Assembly (NCBI GenBank): GCA_003712055.1
Contig: RHLJ01000003.1
Coordinates: 434,001-498,000, forward strand
Reading direction: 5' to 3'
Origin: Balneola sp.
Lineage (GTDB): Bacteria > Bacteroidota > Rhodothermia > Balneolales > Balneolaceae
Length of the DNA: 64,000 nucleotides
Part shown: positions 24,340-33,219 of the stretch, in pieces
Layout: each line of letters opens with the position of its first letter
Numbering within the stretch: the stretch's first letter is position 1
The notes under the pieces: generated by a model
What the model saw: only the letters and a program-made list of their open reading frames with translations
Database searches by the model: none
Told to the model about the DNA's origin: nothing
Position numbers and translations under genes: made by a program

Positions 24340-25527
24340 ATGAAAAAAATACACACATATCTACTGATCGGATTGTTGGGTGTTAGCCTTTCAACTTCCG
24401 CATTTGCTCAAACTATTGATGCCAACCGCATGAACCGCGATATAAGCATCATGGAAAACATTCTCGGTGAATTATTCAAAACCCAACAATTACGTACGGG
24501 TACCAATGAGCCAACGATTGTTGTTAATGGTGTTGTCTCCACATCTTTTTCAAGCCGATCTGTTAAAGGCACTTATTTACCGGGTTATGGTATCATCTTT
24601 AAGATTAATAGCCCATCCAGAAATATATATATGACCTCATCTGGAACTAGATATTCCTCCTATTCTTTCTATTATGATGGAGATGGAGACCCTAAGCTAA
24701 GTGGAGAGATTACTCAGGAAACCGTGGTAGATCGTATCACTTCTTTTCTTAGAGACTATGGTACAACCATAGGTCAGCTTGGAAATGATGAAAAAATCAT
24801 GGTGATATACGGCTCCAATCAAAGTACCTCCAGAGACTTGTTCTATACTTTGTCTACTGTGCGAGGGCAAAACACTCAAAGTAATGACAACGAGGACAAG
24901 CCAGAGCCTTTACCTATCATCTCCGTTTCAACAACAGTTAAGGATCTAAATGACTATCGATCCGGCAGACTTAACGCATCTGCTTTTGACAATAAGGTAG
25001 ATGTAGCTACCTCTGAAGAGAAGGAATACCTTGATCTTAAAGTAATGGGTAACATCTTTAAGACAGCGCTTAGTAATCAACCTACTAACAGCTTTAAACT
25101 TCATGGCGCTAGTAATGTTGATTACCTGTACCTGGATAACTTTGGCGCTATCTTTTCTTTAAATGTTCGATACTCTGATGAGAACAATCGTTGGGCTATT
25201 TCTCTTGCCAGAGAATTCGCATTGGCTCAAAGTGGCTTTGATAAAGAGAAAGAGCAGGAAGAGTATGAAGAATACCTCGAAAAAGTGGCTACCGCTTTTG
25301 AAGAACTGAAAGACAACCTAAGAGAGTATGTAATTGACTATGGCCGAACTTTAAGCTCAGTTACCAATGACCAATACCTTTTGCTTTCTATTACTGTTAG
25401 CGGAAGCCCTGATGAAATCCCTGAACGAATGGATATTCAAGTTAAAAAATCTCTGTTCCAGGATTTAGATCGAGGACAAATAAGTCGTGAACAAGCCATC
25501 AGCCAGGTAGTAGTTACTGAGTATTAA
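24340..25527 (+). CDS. Secreted protein with internal duplication, third gene of the sigma operon
   Basis: 395 aa with a signal peptide (MKKIHTYLLIGLLGVSLSTSAFAQ). It lies 19 bp after the anti-sigma gene. Two halves resemble each other: MENILGELFKTQQ / MGNIFKTALSNQ, then YLPGYGIIFKIN / YLDNFGAIFSLN, then LRDYGTTIGQLGNDEKIMVIYGS / VIDYGRTLSSVTNDQYLLLSITVS. This suggests tandem duplication of a domain of roughly 180 aa. No catalytic motif is evident and I do not know the family. Being co-encoded with a sigma/anti-sigma pair, it could be a sensor partner or a target of the response; this is inference. Confidence 0.75.
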   Translation: MKKIHTYLLIGLLGVSLSTSAFAQTIDANRMNRDISIMENILGELFKTQQLRTGTNEPTIVVNGVVSTSFSSRSVKGTYLPGYGIIFKINSPSRNIYMTSSGTRYSSYSFYYDGDGDPKLSGEITQETVVDRITSFLRDYGTTIGQLGNDEKIMVIYGSNQSTSRDLFYTLSTVRGQNTQSNDNEDKPEPLPIISVSTTVKDLNDYRSGRLNASAFDNKVDVATSEEKEYLDLKVMGNIFKTALSNQPTNSFKLHGASNVDYLYLDNFGAIFSLNVRYSDENNRWAISLAREFALAQSGFDKEKEQEEYEEYLEKVATAFEELKDNLREYVIDYGRTLSSVTNDQYLLLSITVSGSPDEIPERMDIQVKKSLFQDLDRGQISREQAISQVVVTEY

Positions 25528-25543
25528 TTTATTTAGTTATTTG

Positions 25544-25600
25544 TTATTCGTTAATGGTTATTGGAAAGGTGAATCACCAATAACAATCATTAACGAATAA
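25544..25600. repeat. Intergenic hairpin sharing the GTTAATGGTTATTGG 15-mer
   Basis: The left arm TTATTCGTTAATGGTTATTG plus G (25544-25564) pairs with 25577-25600 (CCAATAACAATCATTAACGA...), with a three-base insertion in the right arm and a 12-base loop. Bases 25550-25564 are identical to the arm at 18524-18538. It lies 16 bp after the stop at 25527. Confidence 0.88.
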
Positions 25601-25621
25601 CCAATCACGCATAAGATTACT

Positions 25622-25657
25622 GACCCCGCTAATATTTTTAGCGGGGGTTTTTATTTC
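25622..25657 (+). terminator. Rho-independent terminator
   Basis: ACCCCGCTAA-TATTTT-TAGCGGGGG followed by TTTTTATTT forms a GC-rich stem with a U-tract. It ends the sigma/anti-sigma/secreted-protein operon, just 14-19 bp before the methyltransferase start. Confidence 0.85.
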
Positions 25658-25670
25658 ATAAGTTCGGCGC

Positions 25671-26201
25671 ATGAAATTAAATCTTGGTTGCGGAAATGAT
25701 ATTCGTGAAGGCTGGATAAACCTGGATATAGCTGAACTGCCCGGGATAGATGTGGTGCATGATGTAAATAACCTGCCCTTACCCTTCGAAGAAAATCAAT
25801 TCGACTTTATTCTTGCTCAAGATCTGCTGGAACATCTTGAATACATTCCCTTACTAAAAGACATTCACCGAATTCTTAAACCAGCTGGCATTATAGAAAT
25901 ACGGGTGCCTCATTACACTTCCAGGTATAACTTTATCGACCCAACCCATAAAAAAAGATTTTCTCATAAAACCTTTGAGTTCTTTGTTAAGGGCTCTTCA
26001 TTCAACAGGGACTATTATTTCGATTTTCATTTTGAAGAAGTGATGTATACCCATATCCATTTTGAAAAAGGGGTTTTGATTTATAATCATCTTCTGGAAG
26101 CTTTTGTTAACCTTTCAAGAAAGACTAAAACCATTTACGAGGCTTCTTTTTTATCCGGAATATTTCCAGCTGGAATGATGACCATCAGGTTGAAAAAATA
26201 A
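25671..26201 (+). CDS. Class I SAM-dependent methyltransferase
   Basis: 176 aa, short for the class. Motif I is LNLGCGNDIREGWINLDI at the N-terminus (residues 3-20). The acidic strand is FILAQDLLEHLEYIP, followed by DIHRILKPAGIIEIRVPHYT. This pattern (NLGCG...W.N.D) is common in methyltransferases acting on sugars or small molecules encoded in cell-surface loci. The acceptor is unknown. The 3' end overlaps the convergent aat gene by 17 bp. Confidence 0.82.
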   Translation: MKLNLGCGNDIREGWINLDIAELPGIDVVHDVNNLPLPFEENQFDFILAQDLLEHLEYIPLLKDIHRILKPAGIIEIRVPHYTSRYNFIDPTHKKRFSHKTFEFFVKGSSFNRDYYFDFHFEEVMYTHIHFEKGVLIYNHLLEAFVNLSRKTKTIYEASFLSGIFPAGMMTIRLKK

Positions 26202-26775
26202 ACTCTGCTTCTTCCATTAATGCCTTTTCAAGCATGTTATGGTATTCAGCTGCTTTAATCTCAATACAACCAAATCGGGCGAGGTGTTCAGTAAAAAACT
26301 GGGTATCCCAGAGAGTAAACTTATTTTTCTCTAAAATTTGATGACAAAAGTACAGCGCTACCTTATCTGCTTCGGGTACATTTTTAAACATACTTTCACC
26401 AAAAAAGGCTGACTTAAGATGAACCCCATAAAGTCCCCCAACCAATTCCTCATCCAGATATACTTCCACACTATGCGCATATCCAGACTGATTTAACACA
26501 TCATATGAGTTGATAATCAGATCATTAATCCAGGTAGTTTCCCTGTTCGCGCATGCTTGTACTACTTTACGAAAGGCTTTATCGATGTGTACTTCGAACT
26601 GTCCTTTTTGAATGAGCTTTAAAACGTTTTTCGAGATATGAAATTCTTCAATAGGGATCACTCCCCGTTCTGAAGCTGAATACCAGTTTATTCCTTCCGA
26701 AGAACGACTTTCTGCCATAGGGAAAATTCCCTGAGCATAGGCATTCAGCAAGGTTTCGGAAGGAATGATTTTCAA
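26185..26775 (-). CDS. aat: Leucyl/phenylalanyl-tRNA--protein transferase
   Basis: 196 aa, shorter than the 230-aa E. coli enzyme. Signatures are AYAQGIFPMAE, GINWYSASERGVIP, TTWINDLIINSY, YAHSVEVYLDEELVGGLYGV, FFGESMF and WDTQFFTEHLARFG. It adds Leu or Phe to N-terminal Lys/Arg of proteins, creating N-degrons. The start is TTG at 26775; upstream in frame a stop comes before any ATG. The upstream spacer holds a long palindrome. Confidence 0.93.
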   Translation of the reverse strand: MKIIPSETLLNAYAQGIFPMAESRSSEGINWYSASERGVIPIEEFHISKNVLKLIQKGQFEVHIDKAFRKVVQACANRETTWINDLIINSYDVLNQSGYAHSVEVYLDEELVGGLYGVHLKSAFFGESMFKNVPEADKVALYFCHQILEKNKFTLWDTQFFTEHLARFGCIEIKAAEYHNMLEKALMEEAEFIFST

Positions 26776-26800
26776 GATTTGAATCTATTTAAGAGCTTGT

Positions 26801-26862
26801 CATTTCGAGGGTACCGAGAAATCTAACGTGTTTGTTTAGATTTCTCACGTTCGTTCGAAATG
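26801..26862. repeat. Intergenic palindrome with CATTTCGA...GAAATCTAA arms
   Basis: The left arm at 26801-26826 (CATTTCGAGGGTACCGAGAA then ATCTAA) pairs imperfectly with 26836-26862, whose complement reads CATTTCGAACGAACGTGAGA then AATCTAA. The loop is nine bases. Similar CATTTCGAACGAA...GAAATCT units are widespread between genes in Bacteroidota. It separates the zinc protease 3' end from aat. Confidence 0.85.
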
Positions 26863-26872
26863 GCAAACTGAA

Positions 26873-29284
26873 TTAAAAACCGCAATAGTGTAAACCACCA
26901 GAGCCAATAGGTGATCCTGGAGGCGGAGACAAAGAGTTAGGCATTTCGAATTCCTCCGGGTCATCCAGGTAGCTATCAATCATAACTGCAGATTGTTGAG
27001 CCATAGCGGAACCATTCTCGCTCAACATTTCTTCCAACTCCTGAAGCTTATTGAATACAATCGCTTTAGTAAGAGGATTTGCCTGATTGGAAGCATGAAG
27101 CCTAATCAGGTTTACTGTTACCAGATGGTTTACAACTTGCTGGATTGAACCTAAGTAATCGTCTCCAGCTCTTTTACCCCAAGATGCTTCGATTAACTCA
27201 TCAATGGTTTCCTGAAGGGATAGGTTGTTATCTCTTGCACCATATTCTACAAGTCGATTAGCTCTCCATGGATTCAATATCAAGCTAATAGGTACATTCG
27301 CTGCCGTTTCTGCTATTGCCAAGGCGTCTAATGAGGGACCGGTATTTCCCTTAAATAATTCCCGAGTTGATGGTATTCCAGGTGGACGGGTCGGGATCAT
27401 ATCCAGCACATTCTCTGGAAGCGCCAGTACCTCAGGATCAATTGCAGACAACATTTCCTGTAAAGCTCGTCGCTGCATTCTGGCTTCTACAATCTGTGGG
27501 TTAGGCTGGTTATCACCACGAAGCTTATAGGAGTAGTCAAGACCTCCAATTAGTTTAACAGTTCCTTCAAGCTGATATCGATGAAATAAGTAAATCGGCA
27601 CCAAAACATCTTCGAGATAGGTCATTGGTGTACCCATAGGAATATTGGCTTCTCCAAAATTGCTAAGCGCTATTTCTCTCACTTCGAGGATATGAGACAA
27701 TTGTGAAACGGGGTCGTTTCCATATTCCCAAAGGTGAGCAAATGGATGAGCCCCTCCCTGAGGGCGCGCATCACTATCGGATATATATTTCAGGCCCCTG
27801 TCATGCGCATCTTCTAAAATTTCATTTAGAGCTTCTTCTTCGTTGGTACCCTCAGGGAAATCCTGGTAGCCAAACTCGATCGTAACTTTATCCCAATCTC
27901 CAATACCTACGTCATAGGCATCACTTAAATCCAGCTCTCCATTTACGATATCCACTTTAGGATGAGGATAATCCATTACGGAAGCGCGATTATTAACACT
28001 AGAGGTAAAATTATGATAGATCCCAAGAGTATGACCGATCTCATGCGCGGAAAGCTGACGAATCCTCGCTAAAGCCATGTCCAACATCCTGGGATCGTTC
28101 TCAGTCCCTTCTTCAAAAGGAGCAAGCAAACCAGTAGCAATCATGTAATCCTGACGAACTCTTAGCGAACCAAGGAGAACATTCCCTTTTATAATTTCAC
28201 CTGTCCTTGGATCTACCACTGATCCACCATAAGACCATCCCCGAGTAGAGCGATGCACCCAGTTAATGACATTATACCGGATATCTAATGGATGGGCATC
28301 ATCAGGAAGAATCCTAACCTGGAAAGCATCTTTATAACCAGCGGCCTCAAAGGCTTCATTCCACCAACGAGCCCCATCAAGCAACGCACTGCGGACTGGC
28401 TCAGGAGTACCATTATCCAAATAGTAAATGATGGGCTCAACGGCTTCGCTTACATCAGCAGAAGGGTCCTTCTTTTCAAGTCGATGACGATTTATAAATC
28501 GAATTTCCATCGGTTCGTTTATAGGAGAAGCATAATCCATAAATGAAGTAGGATAGTAACCTCCTCGAGGATCATACTTTCTTGGGGTATAATTATCATC
28601 GGGTAATTCAACAAACGAATGATGTTGGCGAACAGTAATTGAGGTAGGAGATGGGACTACAGATCGAACTTGCCCACCGGGATTGCTTCCGCTAAAGGTT
28701 AAGCGAGTTTCAAATTCACTATTTTTGGGGAAATTGAATGTTCCTTCTTTATAAAGGGATGAACGAGACTTGTCGAGACTGTAATTTCCTTCTCCCCGTC
28801 CTCTAAGTCTGCCTATTACATTATGGGCATCACGAATGAGGAAAGGAGTTAAATCAATGAGATATTCACCATCTTCTTCAGCTGCTACCGGAAAAGCGTG
28901 GAGAATAGAAGACGCAAATGCTTCACGGACCGACTTTTTTTCAAGTTCGTTATCTGATCGTGCAATGTAATCGAGGTTTGGCTGAATGAGATATACTTTA
29001 GGCCCTCGCTTTTCAAAGTAAACAATACGCTCTCCTCCTTGTTGACTTCGATCTAACCCGATATCATTCGAGCCAACTCCAGCAGAAAGATAATTGGCAT
29101 ATAAAAATTCAGTATCCAGCTTATCAATTTTTAGCCAAAGCTGGTCTTTCGCTTCATCAAAGTAGTAGTCGAAATAACCCTCGGTTACAGTTAGGCCTTC
29201 CGTTTTTTCGTTAATAGAAGGGGTTTGAGCAAAAGTAGTGGCAGAGATTAAAATCCCCAGAAGAAGTAGTACCGATAGTTTCAT
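26873..29284 (-). CDS. Secreted zinc-dependent metalloprotease (DUF5117/DUF4953-type)
   Basis: 803 aa. A signal peptide (MKLSVLLLLGILISATTFAQ) is followed by a beta-rich N-terminal domain with YFDYYFDEAKDQLWLKI and FLYANYLSAGVGSNDIGLDR, hallmarks of the DUF5117/DUF5118-containing family. The zinc motif HEIGHTLGIYH is at residues 414-424 (HExxHxxGxxH, with Glu415 as base), followed by SVMDYPHP as the Met-turn. The family is a metzincin-like periplasmic protease of unknown substrate, common in Bacteroidota and Gemmatimonadota. It ends in a short Pro/Gly-rich tail (SLSPPPGSPIGSGGLHYCGF). Transcribed alone. Confidence 0.9.
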   Translation of the reverse strand: MKLSVLLLLGILISATTFAQTPSINEKTEGLTVTEGYFDYYFDEAKDQLWLKIDKLDTEFLYANYLSAGVGSNDIGLDRSQQGGERIVYFEKRGPKVYLIQPNLDYIARSDNELEKKSVREAFASSILHAFPVAAEEDGEYLIDLTPFLIRDAHNVIGRLRGRGEGNYSLDKSRSSLYKEGTFNFPKNSEFETRLTFSGSNPGGQVRSVVPSPTSITVRQHHSFVELPDDNYTPRKYDPRGGYYPTSFMDYASPINEPMEIRFINRHRLEKKDPSADVSEAVEPIIYYLDNGTPEPVRSALLDGARWWNEAFEAAGYKDAFQVRILPDDAHPLDIRYNVINWVHRSTRGWSYGGSVVDPRTGEIIKGNVLLGSLRVRQDYMIATGLLAPFEEGTENDPRMLDMALARIRQLSAHEIGHTLGIYHNFTSSVNNRASVMDYPHPKVDIVNGELDLSDAYDVGIGDWDKVTIEFGYQDFPEGTNEEEALNEILEDAHDRGLKYISDSDARPQGGAHPFAHLWEYGNDPVSQLSHILEVREIALSNFGEANIPMGTPMTYLEDVLVPIYLFHRYQLEGTVKLIGGLDYSYKLRGDNQPNPQIVEARMQRRALQEMLSAIDPEVLALPENVLDMIPTRPPGIPSTRELFKGNTGPSLDALAIAETAANVPISLILNPWRANRLVEYGARDNNLSLQETIDELIEASWGKRAGDDYLGSIQQVVNHLVTVNLIRLHASNQANPLTKAIVFNKLQELEEMLSENGSAMAQQSAVMIDSYLDDPEEFEMPNSLSPPPGSPIGSGGLHYCGF

Positions 29285-29369
29285 TGATTTAACATTGCGT
29301 TGAAATAAGCCCTTAAAGAAAACGGTTTTTAAGAGGATTTGAAATGAACAGTCACGCTTTTTACAAACC

Positions 29370-30284
29370 TTACTTGCTTTCTAACCCCTTAAACACTTGG
29401 TCTATATGCTCTTTTGCAGAGTATTTCTCGGCATTTGACCAATTGATGAAATCCCATCGCCTAAACCAGGTAAGCTGACGCTTTGCATAGCGCCGGGTAT
29501 TGGTTTTGATTTTTTCGATCATCTCTTCTCTGGTAAAATCCCCTTCCAGATAACTGATAACCTCTCTATAGCCCACGGTTTGCAGAGACTGTAGTTTTTT
29601 AGAATGTCCTTTATCCAATATCGATTGAACTTCTTCAACCAAACCTTGTTCAATCATTTCATCTACTCTTTGGTTGATTCGTTCATAAAGCTTTTCTCTT
29701 TCCCACTCAAGCCCAAAAACGATGGTTTTTGAATCTGGCTGTATACTAGCCTCCTGATGAAAAGAGCTAAAAGGCTTTCCTGTTTGCATCCATACATCCA
29801 ATGCGCGAATGATTCGTTGTCGGTTCATTCCATCCATTCTTGGGATGTAATCCGGATCAACTTCGTTAAGCTGATTAAATAAACCCTCTATGCCTTCTTC
29901 TCCAATTCGTTGGTTTAATGCTTCTATGTTTTTTGCATTAGAATCAGGTGCGTTATCAAATGGCTGGATTAATCCTGTAAGATGAAGGGTACTTCCCCCT
30001 GCATAAATTACATGCTCTGATGTGTCCAGAACTTCTTGTTCCCATTCCCCAGCTCTTTCAAGAAATTTTACTGCACTGTCCTCTTCTTCCAGTTCCAGGT
30101 TTGAAATATTGAAATGTGAAACTCTCTCCATTTCTTCACTTGTTGGTTTTGCTGTACCGATGTCTAGATATTTATAACACTGTCTGGAATCTACCGAGAT
30201 GATGGAAGTGCCTAGTTCCTCTGCTAAGAGAATCGATAAACTGGTTTTACCAGAGGCAGTAGGACCTAGTAGAATGATTCGCAA
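29370..30284 (-). CDS. miaA: tRNA dimethylallyltransferase
   Basis: 304 aa. The P-loop GPTASGKTS (residues 6-14), SVDSRQCYKYLDIGTAKPT (31-49), YAGGSTLHLTGL and RRYAKRQLTWFRRW near the end are diagnostic. It puts an isopentenyl group on A37 of tRNAs reading UNN codons. The start is TTG at 30284; the Met-equivalent begins RIILLGPTASG, so no room exists for a later start. It lies 16 bp after the LMW-PTP-like gene. Confidence 0.96.
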   Translation of the reverse strand: MRIILLGPTASGKTSLSILLAEELGTSIISVDSRQCYKYLDIGTAKPTSEEMERVSHFNISNLELEEEDSAVKFLERAGEWEQEVLDTSEHVIYAGGSTLHLTGLIQPFDNAPDSNAKNIEALNQRIGEEGIEGLFNQLNEVDPDYIPRMDGMNRQRIIRALDVWMQTGKPFSSFHQEASIQPDSKTIVFGLEWEREKLYERINQRVDEMIEQGLVEEVQSILDKGHSKKLQSLQTVGYREVISYLEGDFTREEMIEKIKTNTRRYAKRQLTWFRRWDFINWSNAEKYSAKEHIDQVFKGLESK

Positions 30285-30300
30285 TTTTTAAACAATTAGA

Positions 30301-30669
30301 TCAATCATTTGGGTTTCCAATAAATCTACGAAGCTTTTTTGCCAGTTCTTCAATCAGTGAAGGTTCCATGAATTCGTAAATATCAGGTATATCTAAGCTT
30401 ACAAGCTTTTGATTCTTTAAGTATTCTCCAAACTTTTTTCTCAGTCGATTCAAATGTGCTTTTTCCATTACATAAATCGAATCTGCCCATGTTAGTAGAT
30501 CGACTGAAACAGGGTTTTCGGCATCATTATTTAACCCTGCTGATAATACGTTCAAATCTTCCCTTGTAGAGTATATTTGTTCTGCTGTAGGACTACGTAA
30601 CTTGTTTTGGCTACAAATGAAAAGAATGTTTTTCTTCAATTTTTCGATCAAAATAAGACAAAAACTCAT
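30301..30669 (-). CDS. Low-molecular-weight protein tyrosine phosphatase-like protein
   Basis: 122 aa, shorter than classic LMW-PTPs (about 155). The phosphate loop CSQNKLRSPTAE gives Cys19-x5-Arg25, followed by Ser and Pro as in the family (CxxNxxRSP). The general acid is probably the Asp93 or Asp96 region (LDIPDIYEF) in place of the usual DPY. It may be a phosphatase or an arsenate-reductase-related protein. The start is uncertain, as the first 10 residues are not conserved in the family. It lies upstream of miaA on the same strand. Confidence 0.75.
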   Translation of the reverse strand: MSFCLILIEKLKKNILFICSQNKLRSPTAEQIYSTREDLNVLSAGLNNDAENPVSVDLLTWADSIYVMEKAHLNRLRKKFGEYLKNQKLVSLDIPDIYEFMEPSLIEELAKKLRRFIGNPND

Positions 30670-30671
30670 TA

Positions 30672-30800
30672 GTCATGCTGAATTTGTTTCAGCATCTGTG
30701 AGGAGTGGTTTTGTTTTAGAAGTCTGGTTATTCGATCTATCTACCACTACAGATCCCTGAACCTGTGCTGAACTCGATTCAGTGTCAAGTCCGGGATGAC
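30672..30800. repeat. Composite twin-hairpin element, copy 1 (GTCAT...ATGAC)
   Basis: A 129-bp unit beginning GTCATGCTGAATTTGTTTCA and ending CCGGGATGAC. Each end folds into its own hairpin. The 50-bp right end (30751-30800) matches the inverted 50-bp left end of the copy at 52444 in 46 of 50 positions. The unit fills the spacer between the PorV-like gene and the LMW-PTP-like gene. Confidence 0.88.
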
Positions 30801-30817
30801 CTCTTGAAAAAGAAGTA

Positions 30818-31915
30818 TTAAGATCTCTTCAAATCAAACTTTAAAGAAATGCGATGGGTATATCCAAGGTTACTTGAAACTCCGGCGAAGCTTGCGAAGC
30901 CATAGTCGATGTAGAATGAAGAAACTCTGAAACCAAGACCAAGGGTAGGAGAAACTGAAAACCCGGATTCCGGATCGTCTATAAAATCCGTTAATCCTGC
31001 TCTGGCAGAGATTCTTTTCTTGTAGGTAACCTCTCCACCAATATGGGGCTCAATGCTCATCCTGGAGATATTCAAATAATAAGCCTGACGATTTTCGAAA
31101 AGCAGGTTTAAATCGGCTGCTCCTACAATATCAAAATCATTTATGGAAAAGGATTTCGAGGCTCCAATACGCACTGAAGGAAGTACATACTCATTTTGAC
31201 CAGAGGGAATAGAATCCCCAAATGTTTCCTGAAAAGACTGCCCGTTGGAGCCATTAAATTCCTCTTCGTTCACTGTCCACATCTTTTGCATGGTAGTCAC
31301 ATCCTGAATCGAAGCCCCTAAGTCTACCAAATCTGTTTTCAATTGAGCACCAACATCTAAACTATAGCCCCATGCATTTGCAAATGGACCTAAACGCTGG
31401 TGAATAATCTTTGCAGAAACCCCATAGGAAAGTCGTTCATCTCGTTTTTTGGCATAAGAAATAAAGACAGCCATATCAGCAGCGCTAAAGCGAGTGATGT
31501 AAGACTCGGCATCTTCCCTGGGCCCGCCATTAGTTCCCCTGGTATTATCCCATGCATTTAGTGTATTTGCGATATTATCTACTCCCTGTCGAAAAAAGCT
31601 AACACCAATCACTCCGCTTCCCGAAGATAATGGCATGGCAAATGAGCCATAGTCATACCCAACGATCCCACCAAAGCGCTCGGAGTGCATATAAATGATT
31701 TCAGGTCTTTCCAGGTTAGAAAGCCCGGCTACATTCCAATACCCCGCTGTAACATCATTAGCCAAAGCAGAATGAGCTCCACCCATACCTAATCCCCTGG
31801 CTCCGGCTCCTGTGCTCAGGAAATCATTTCCATACTTAGCTAAGGTAGATTGACCAAACCCCTGGGAAGAAAGGAATAAAAGAATAAGTAGCGCCGAGAC
31901 AATACTTCTCATCAA
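30818..31915 (-). CDS. PorV/PorQ-family (UPF0164) outer-membrane beta-barrel protein
   Basis: 365 aa with a signal peptide (MMRSIVSALLILLFLSSQGFGQ). The N-terminal mature segment FLSTGAGARGLGMGGAHSAL...AGYWNVAGLSNL is the family's signature. The rest alternates as transmembrane beta strands and ends HRISLKFDLKRS. In Bacteroidota, PorV shuttles T9SS cargo from the translocon to the attachment complex. Here a T9SS-type subtilase lies 3 kb away, but which PorV-like paralogue serves it cannot be told. A divergent dnaN shares the 188-bp upstream region. Confidence 0.85.
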   Translation of the reverse strand: MMRSIVSALLILLFLSSQGFGQSTLAKYGNDFLSTGAGARGLGMGGAHSALANDVTAGYWNVAGLSNLERPEIIYMHSERFGGIVGYDYGSFAMPLSSGSGVIGVSFFRQGVDNIANTLNAWDNTRGTNGGPREDAESYITRFSAADMAVFISYAKKRDERLSYGVSAKIIHQRLGPFANAWGYSLDVGAQLKTDLVDLGASIQDVTTMQKMWTVNEEEFNGSNGQSFQETFGDSIPSGQNEYVLPSVRIGASKSFSINDFDIVGAADLNLLFENRQAYYLNISRMSIEPHIGGEVTYKKRISARAGLTDFIDDPESGFSVSPTLGLGFRVSSFYIDYGFASFAGVSSNLGYTHRISLKFDLKRS

Positions 31916-32103
31916 ATAATACTAGGCTTCAATTTAAAAATAATACAGTAGCGCTCTAACGATAAGAAAACAGGGTTATTTGAATAGTATTTTGCTGTTC
32001 TATCTGGTTGCAGAGAGAACAAGGATTTCTTAGTATAAGCACACTATTTCGAAAGGGCAATATTGGGGAAAAAATTGTCCTGAACACATTAAAAACACAT
32101 TTC

Positions 32104-33219
32104 ATGAAATTTTCTGTATCAAGTAGCGAACTTAACAAAGGCTTATCGGCAGTTATCGGTGCCGTTCCGTCAAAAGCGACCTTACCTATTTTAGAAACTA
32201 TTCTTTTTGAAAGTGAGGATGGTAAACTAAAGCTTACGGCAACCGATCTTGAGATTTCTATCATCGAATACATCGAGGCTGATATTGAAGAGGATGGCGC
32301 TGTCGCTATTCCTGCCCGGCGCTTACTTGAGACGCTCCGTCAATTACCAAATATCACAGTATTCTTTGAAGTTGATGAGCGCAAAAACATCAATTTCAAA
32401 ACGGATAAAGGTAATTATAAGCTTGTTGGTGATGAGTCTGAAGAATTCCCCGAGGTTCCAAGCTTAGAGGGCGGAATAAACATTGCTTCCAGCTCCGAGT
32501 TAATTCATAAAGCAATTAACAAGACTCTTTTCGCTGTTTCCAGTGACGATCTTCGTCCTGCTATGATGGGGGTTTATTTTGAGATCGGAACGGAGGGAAG
32601 CAGATTTGTGGCTACTGATGGGCATCGATTAGTTAAGTACTCGAATAAAGAAATTAAAGCCGATTCTGATGCTAATTTCATCATTCCTGATAAAGCTCTT
32701 AGCCTCATTCAGAAAACTATTTCCGGAGAAAGCTGTGATGTAACAGTGACGCAGGACCATGCTCGTTTCAAAAGTGGTAATACCATTCTAATCACTCGCC
32801 TCATTAATGAGCAGTATCCTAACTACGATTCCGTTATTCCTCGTGATAATGATAAGTTTTTGACCATCAGCAAAGAGCAGATGCTTTCAACCGTAAGAAG
32901 GGTATCTATTTTCTCCAGTTCTACTACCCGGCAAATTCGCCTCCAGCTAGATACTGATAAGTTGACTATTCGTGCCGAAGATTTAGATATGAGCAGCGAA
33001 GCAAAAGAAACCATTGATTGCGAATACAACAATGAAAGCATGGAAATTGGCTTCAACGCTAAATACCTCGGAGATGTGCTTAGCAACATTGATGATGAGG
33101 AGGTAAGTTTTGAATTTTCCTCTCCAAATAGAGCTGGAATTGTTAAGCCATCCAGTGACGATGAAAACGAAGATATTCTGATGCTGGTAATGCCCGTGAT
33201 GCTGAACAGCTATGCCTGA
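32104..33219 (+). CDS. dnaN: DNA polymerase III beta subunit (sliding clamp)
   Basis: 371 aa from the ATG at 32104 (MKFSVSSSELNKGLSAVIGA). The frame is open from 32008, but residues before this ATG are unlike any clamp. All three clamp domains are present, with IPARRLLETLRQLP, VSSDDLRPAMMGVYFE, VATDGHRLVKY and LMLVMPVML at the C-terminus. The ring tethers replicative polymerase to DNA. dnaA is not beside it, so this is not a classic dnaA-dnaN origin locus. The stop overlaps the next start by one base (TGATG). Confidence 0.97.
   Translation: MKFSVSSSELNKGLSAVIGAVPSKATLPILETILFESEDGKLKLTATDLEISIIEYIEADIEEDGAVAIPARRLLETLRQLPNITVFFEVDERKNINFKTDKGNYKLVGDESEEFPEVPSLEGGINIASSSELIHKAINKTLFAVSSDDLRPAMMGVYFEIGTEGSRFVATDGHRLVKYSNKEIKADSDANFIIPDKALSLIQKTISGESCDVTVTQDHARFKSGNTILITRLINEQYPNYDSVIPRDNDKFLTISKEQMLSTVRRVSIFSSSTTRQIRLQLDTDKLTIRAEDLDMSSEAKETIDCEYNNESMEIGFNAKYLGDVLSNIDDEEVSFEFSSPNRAGIVKPSSDDENEDILMLVMPVMLNSYA

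Noticed and set aside
31916-32103. Possible replication origin upstream of dnaN
   Set aside because: dnaA is not adjacent, and I saw no cluster of DnaA boxes (TTATCCACA-like) in the 188-bp spacer.
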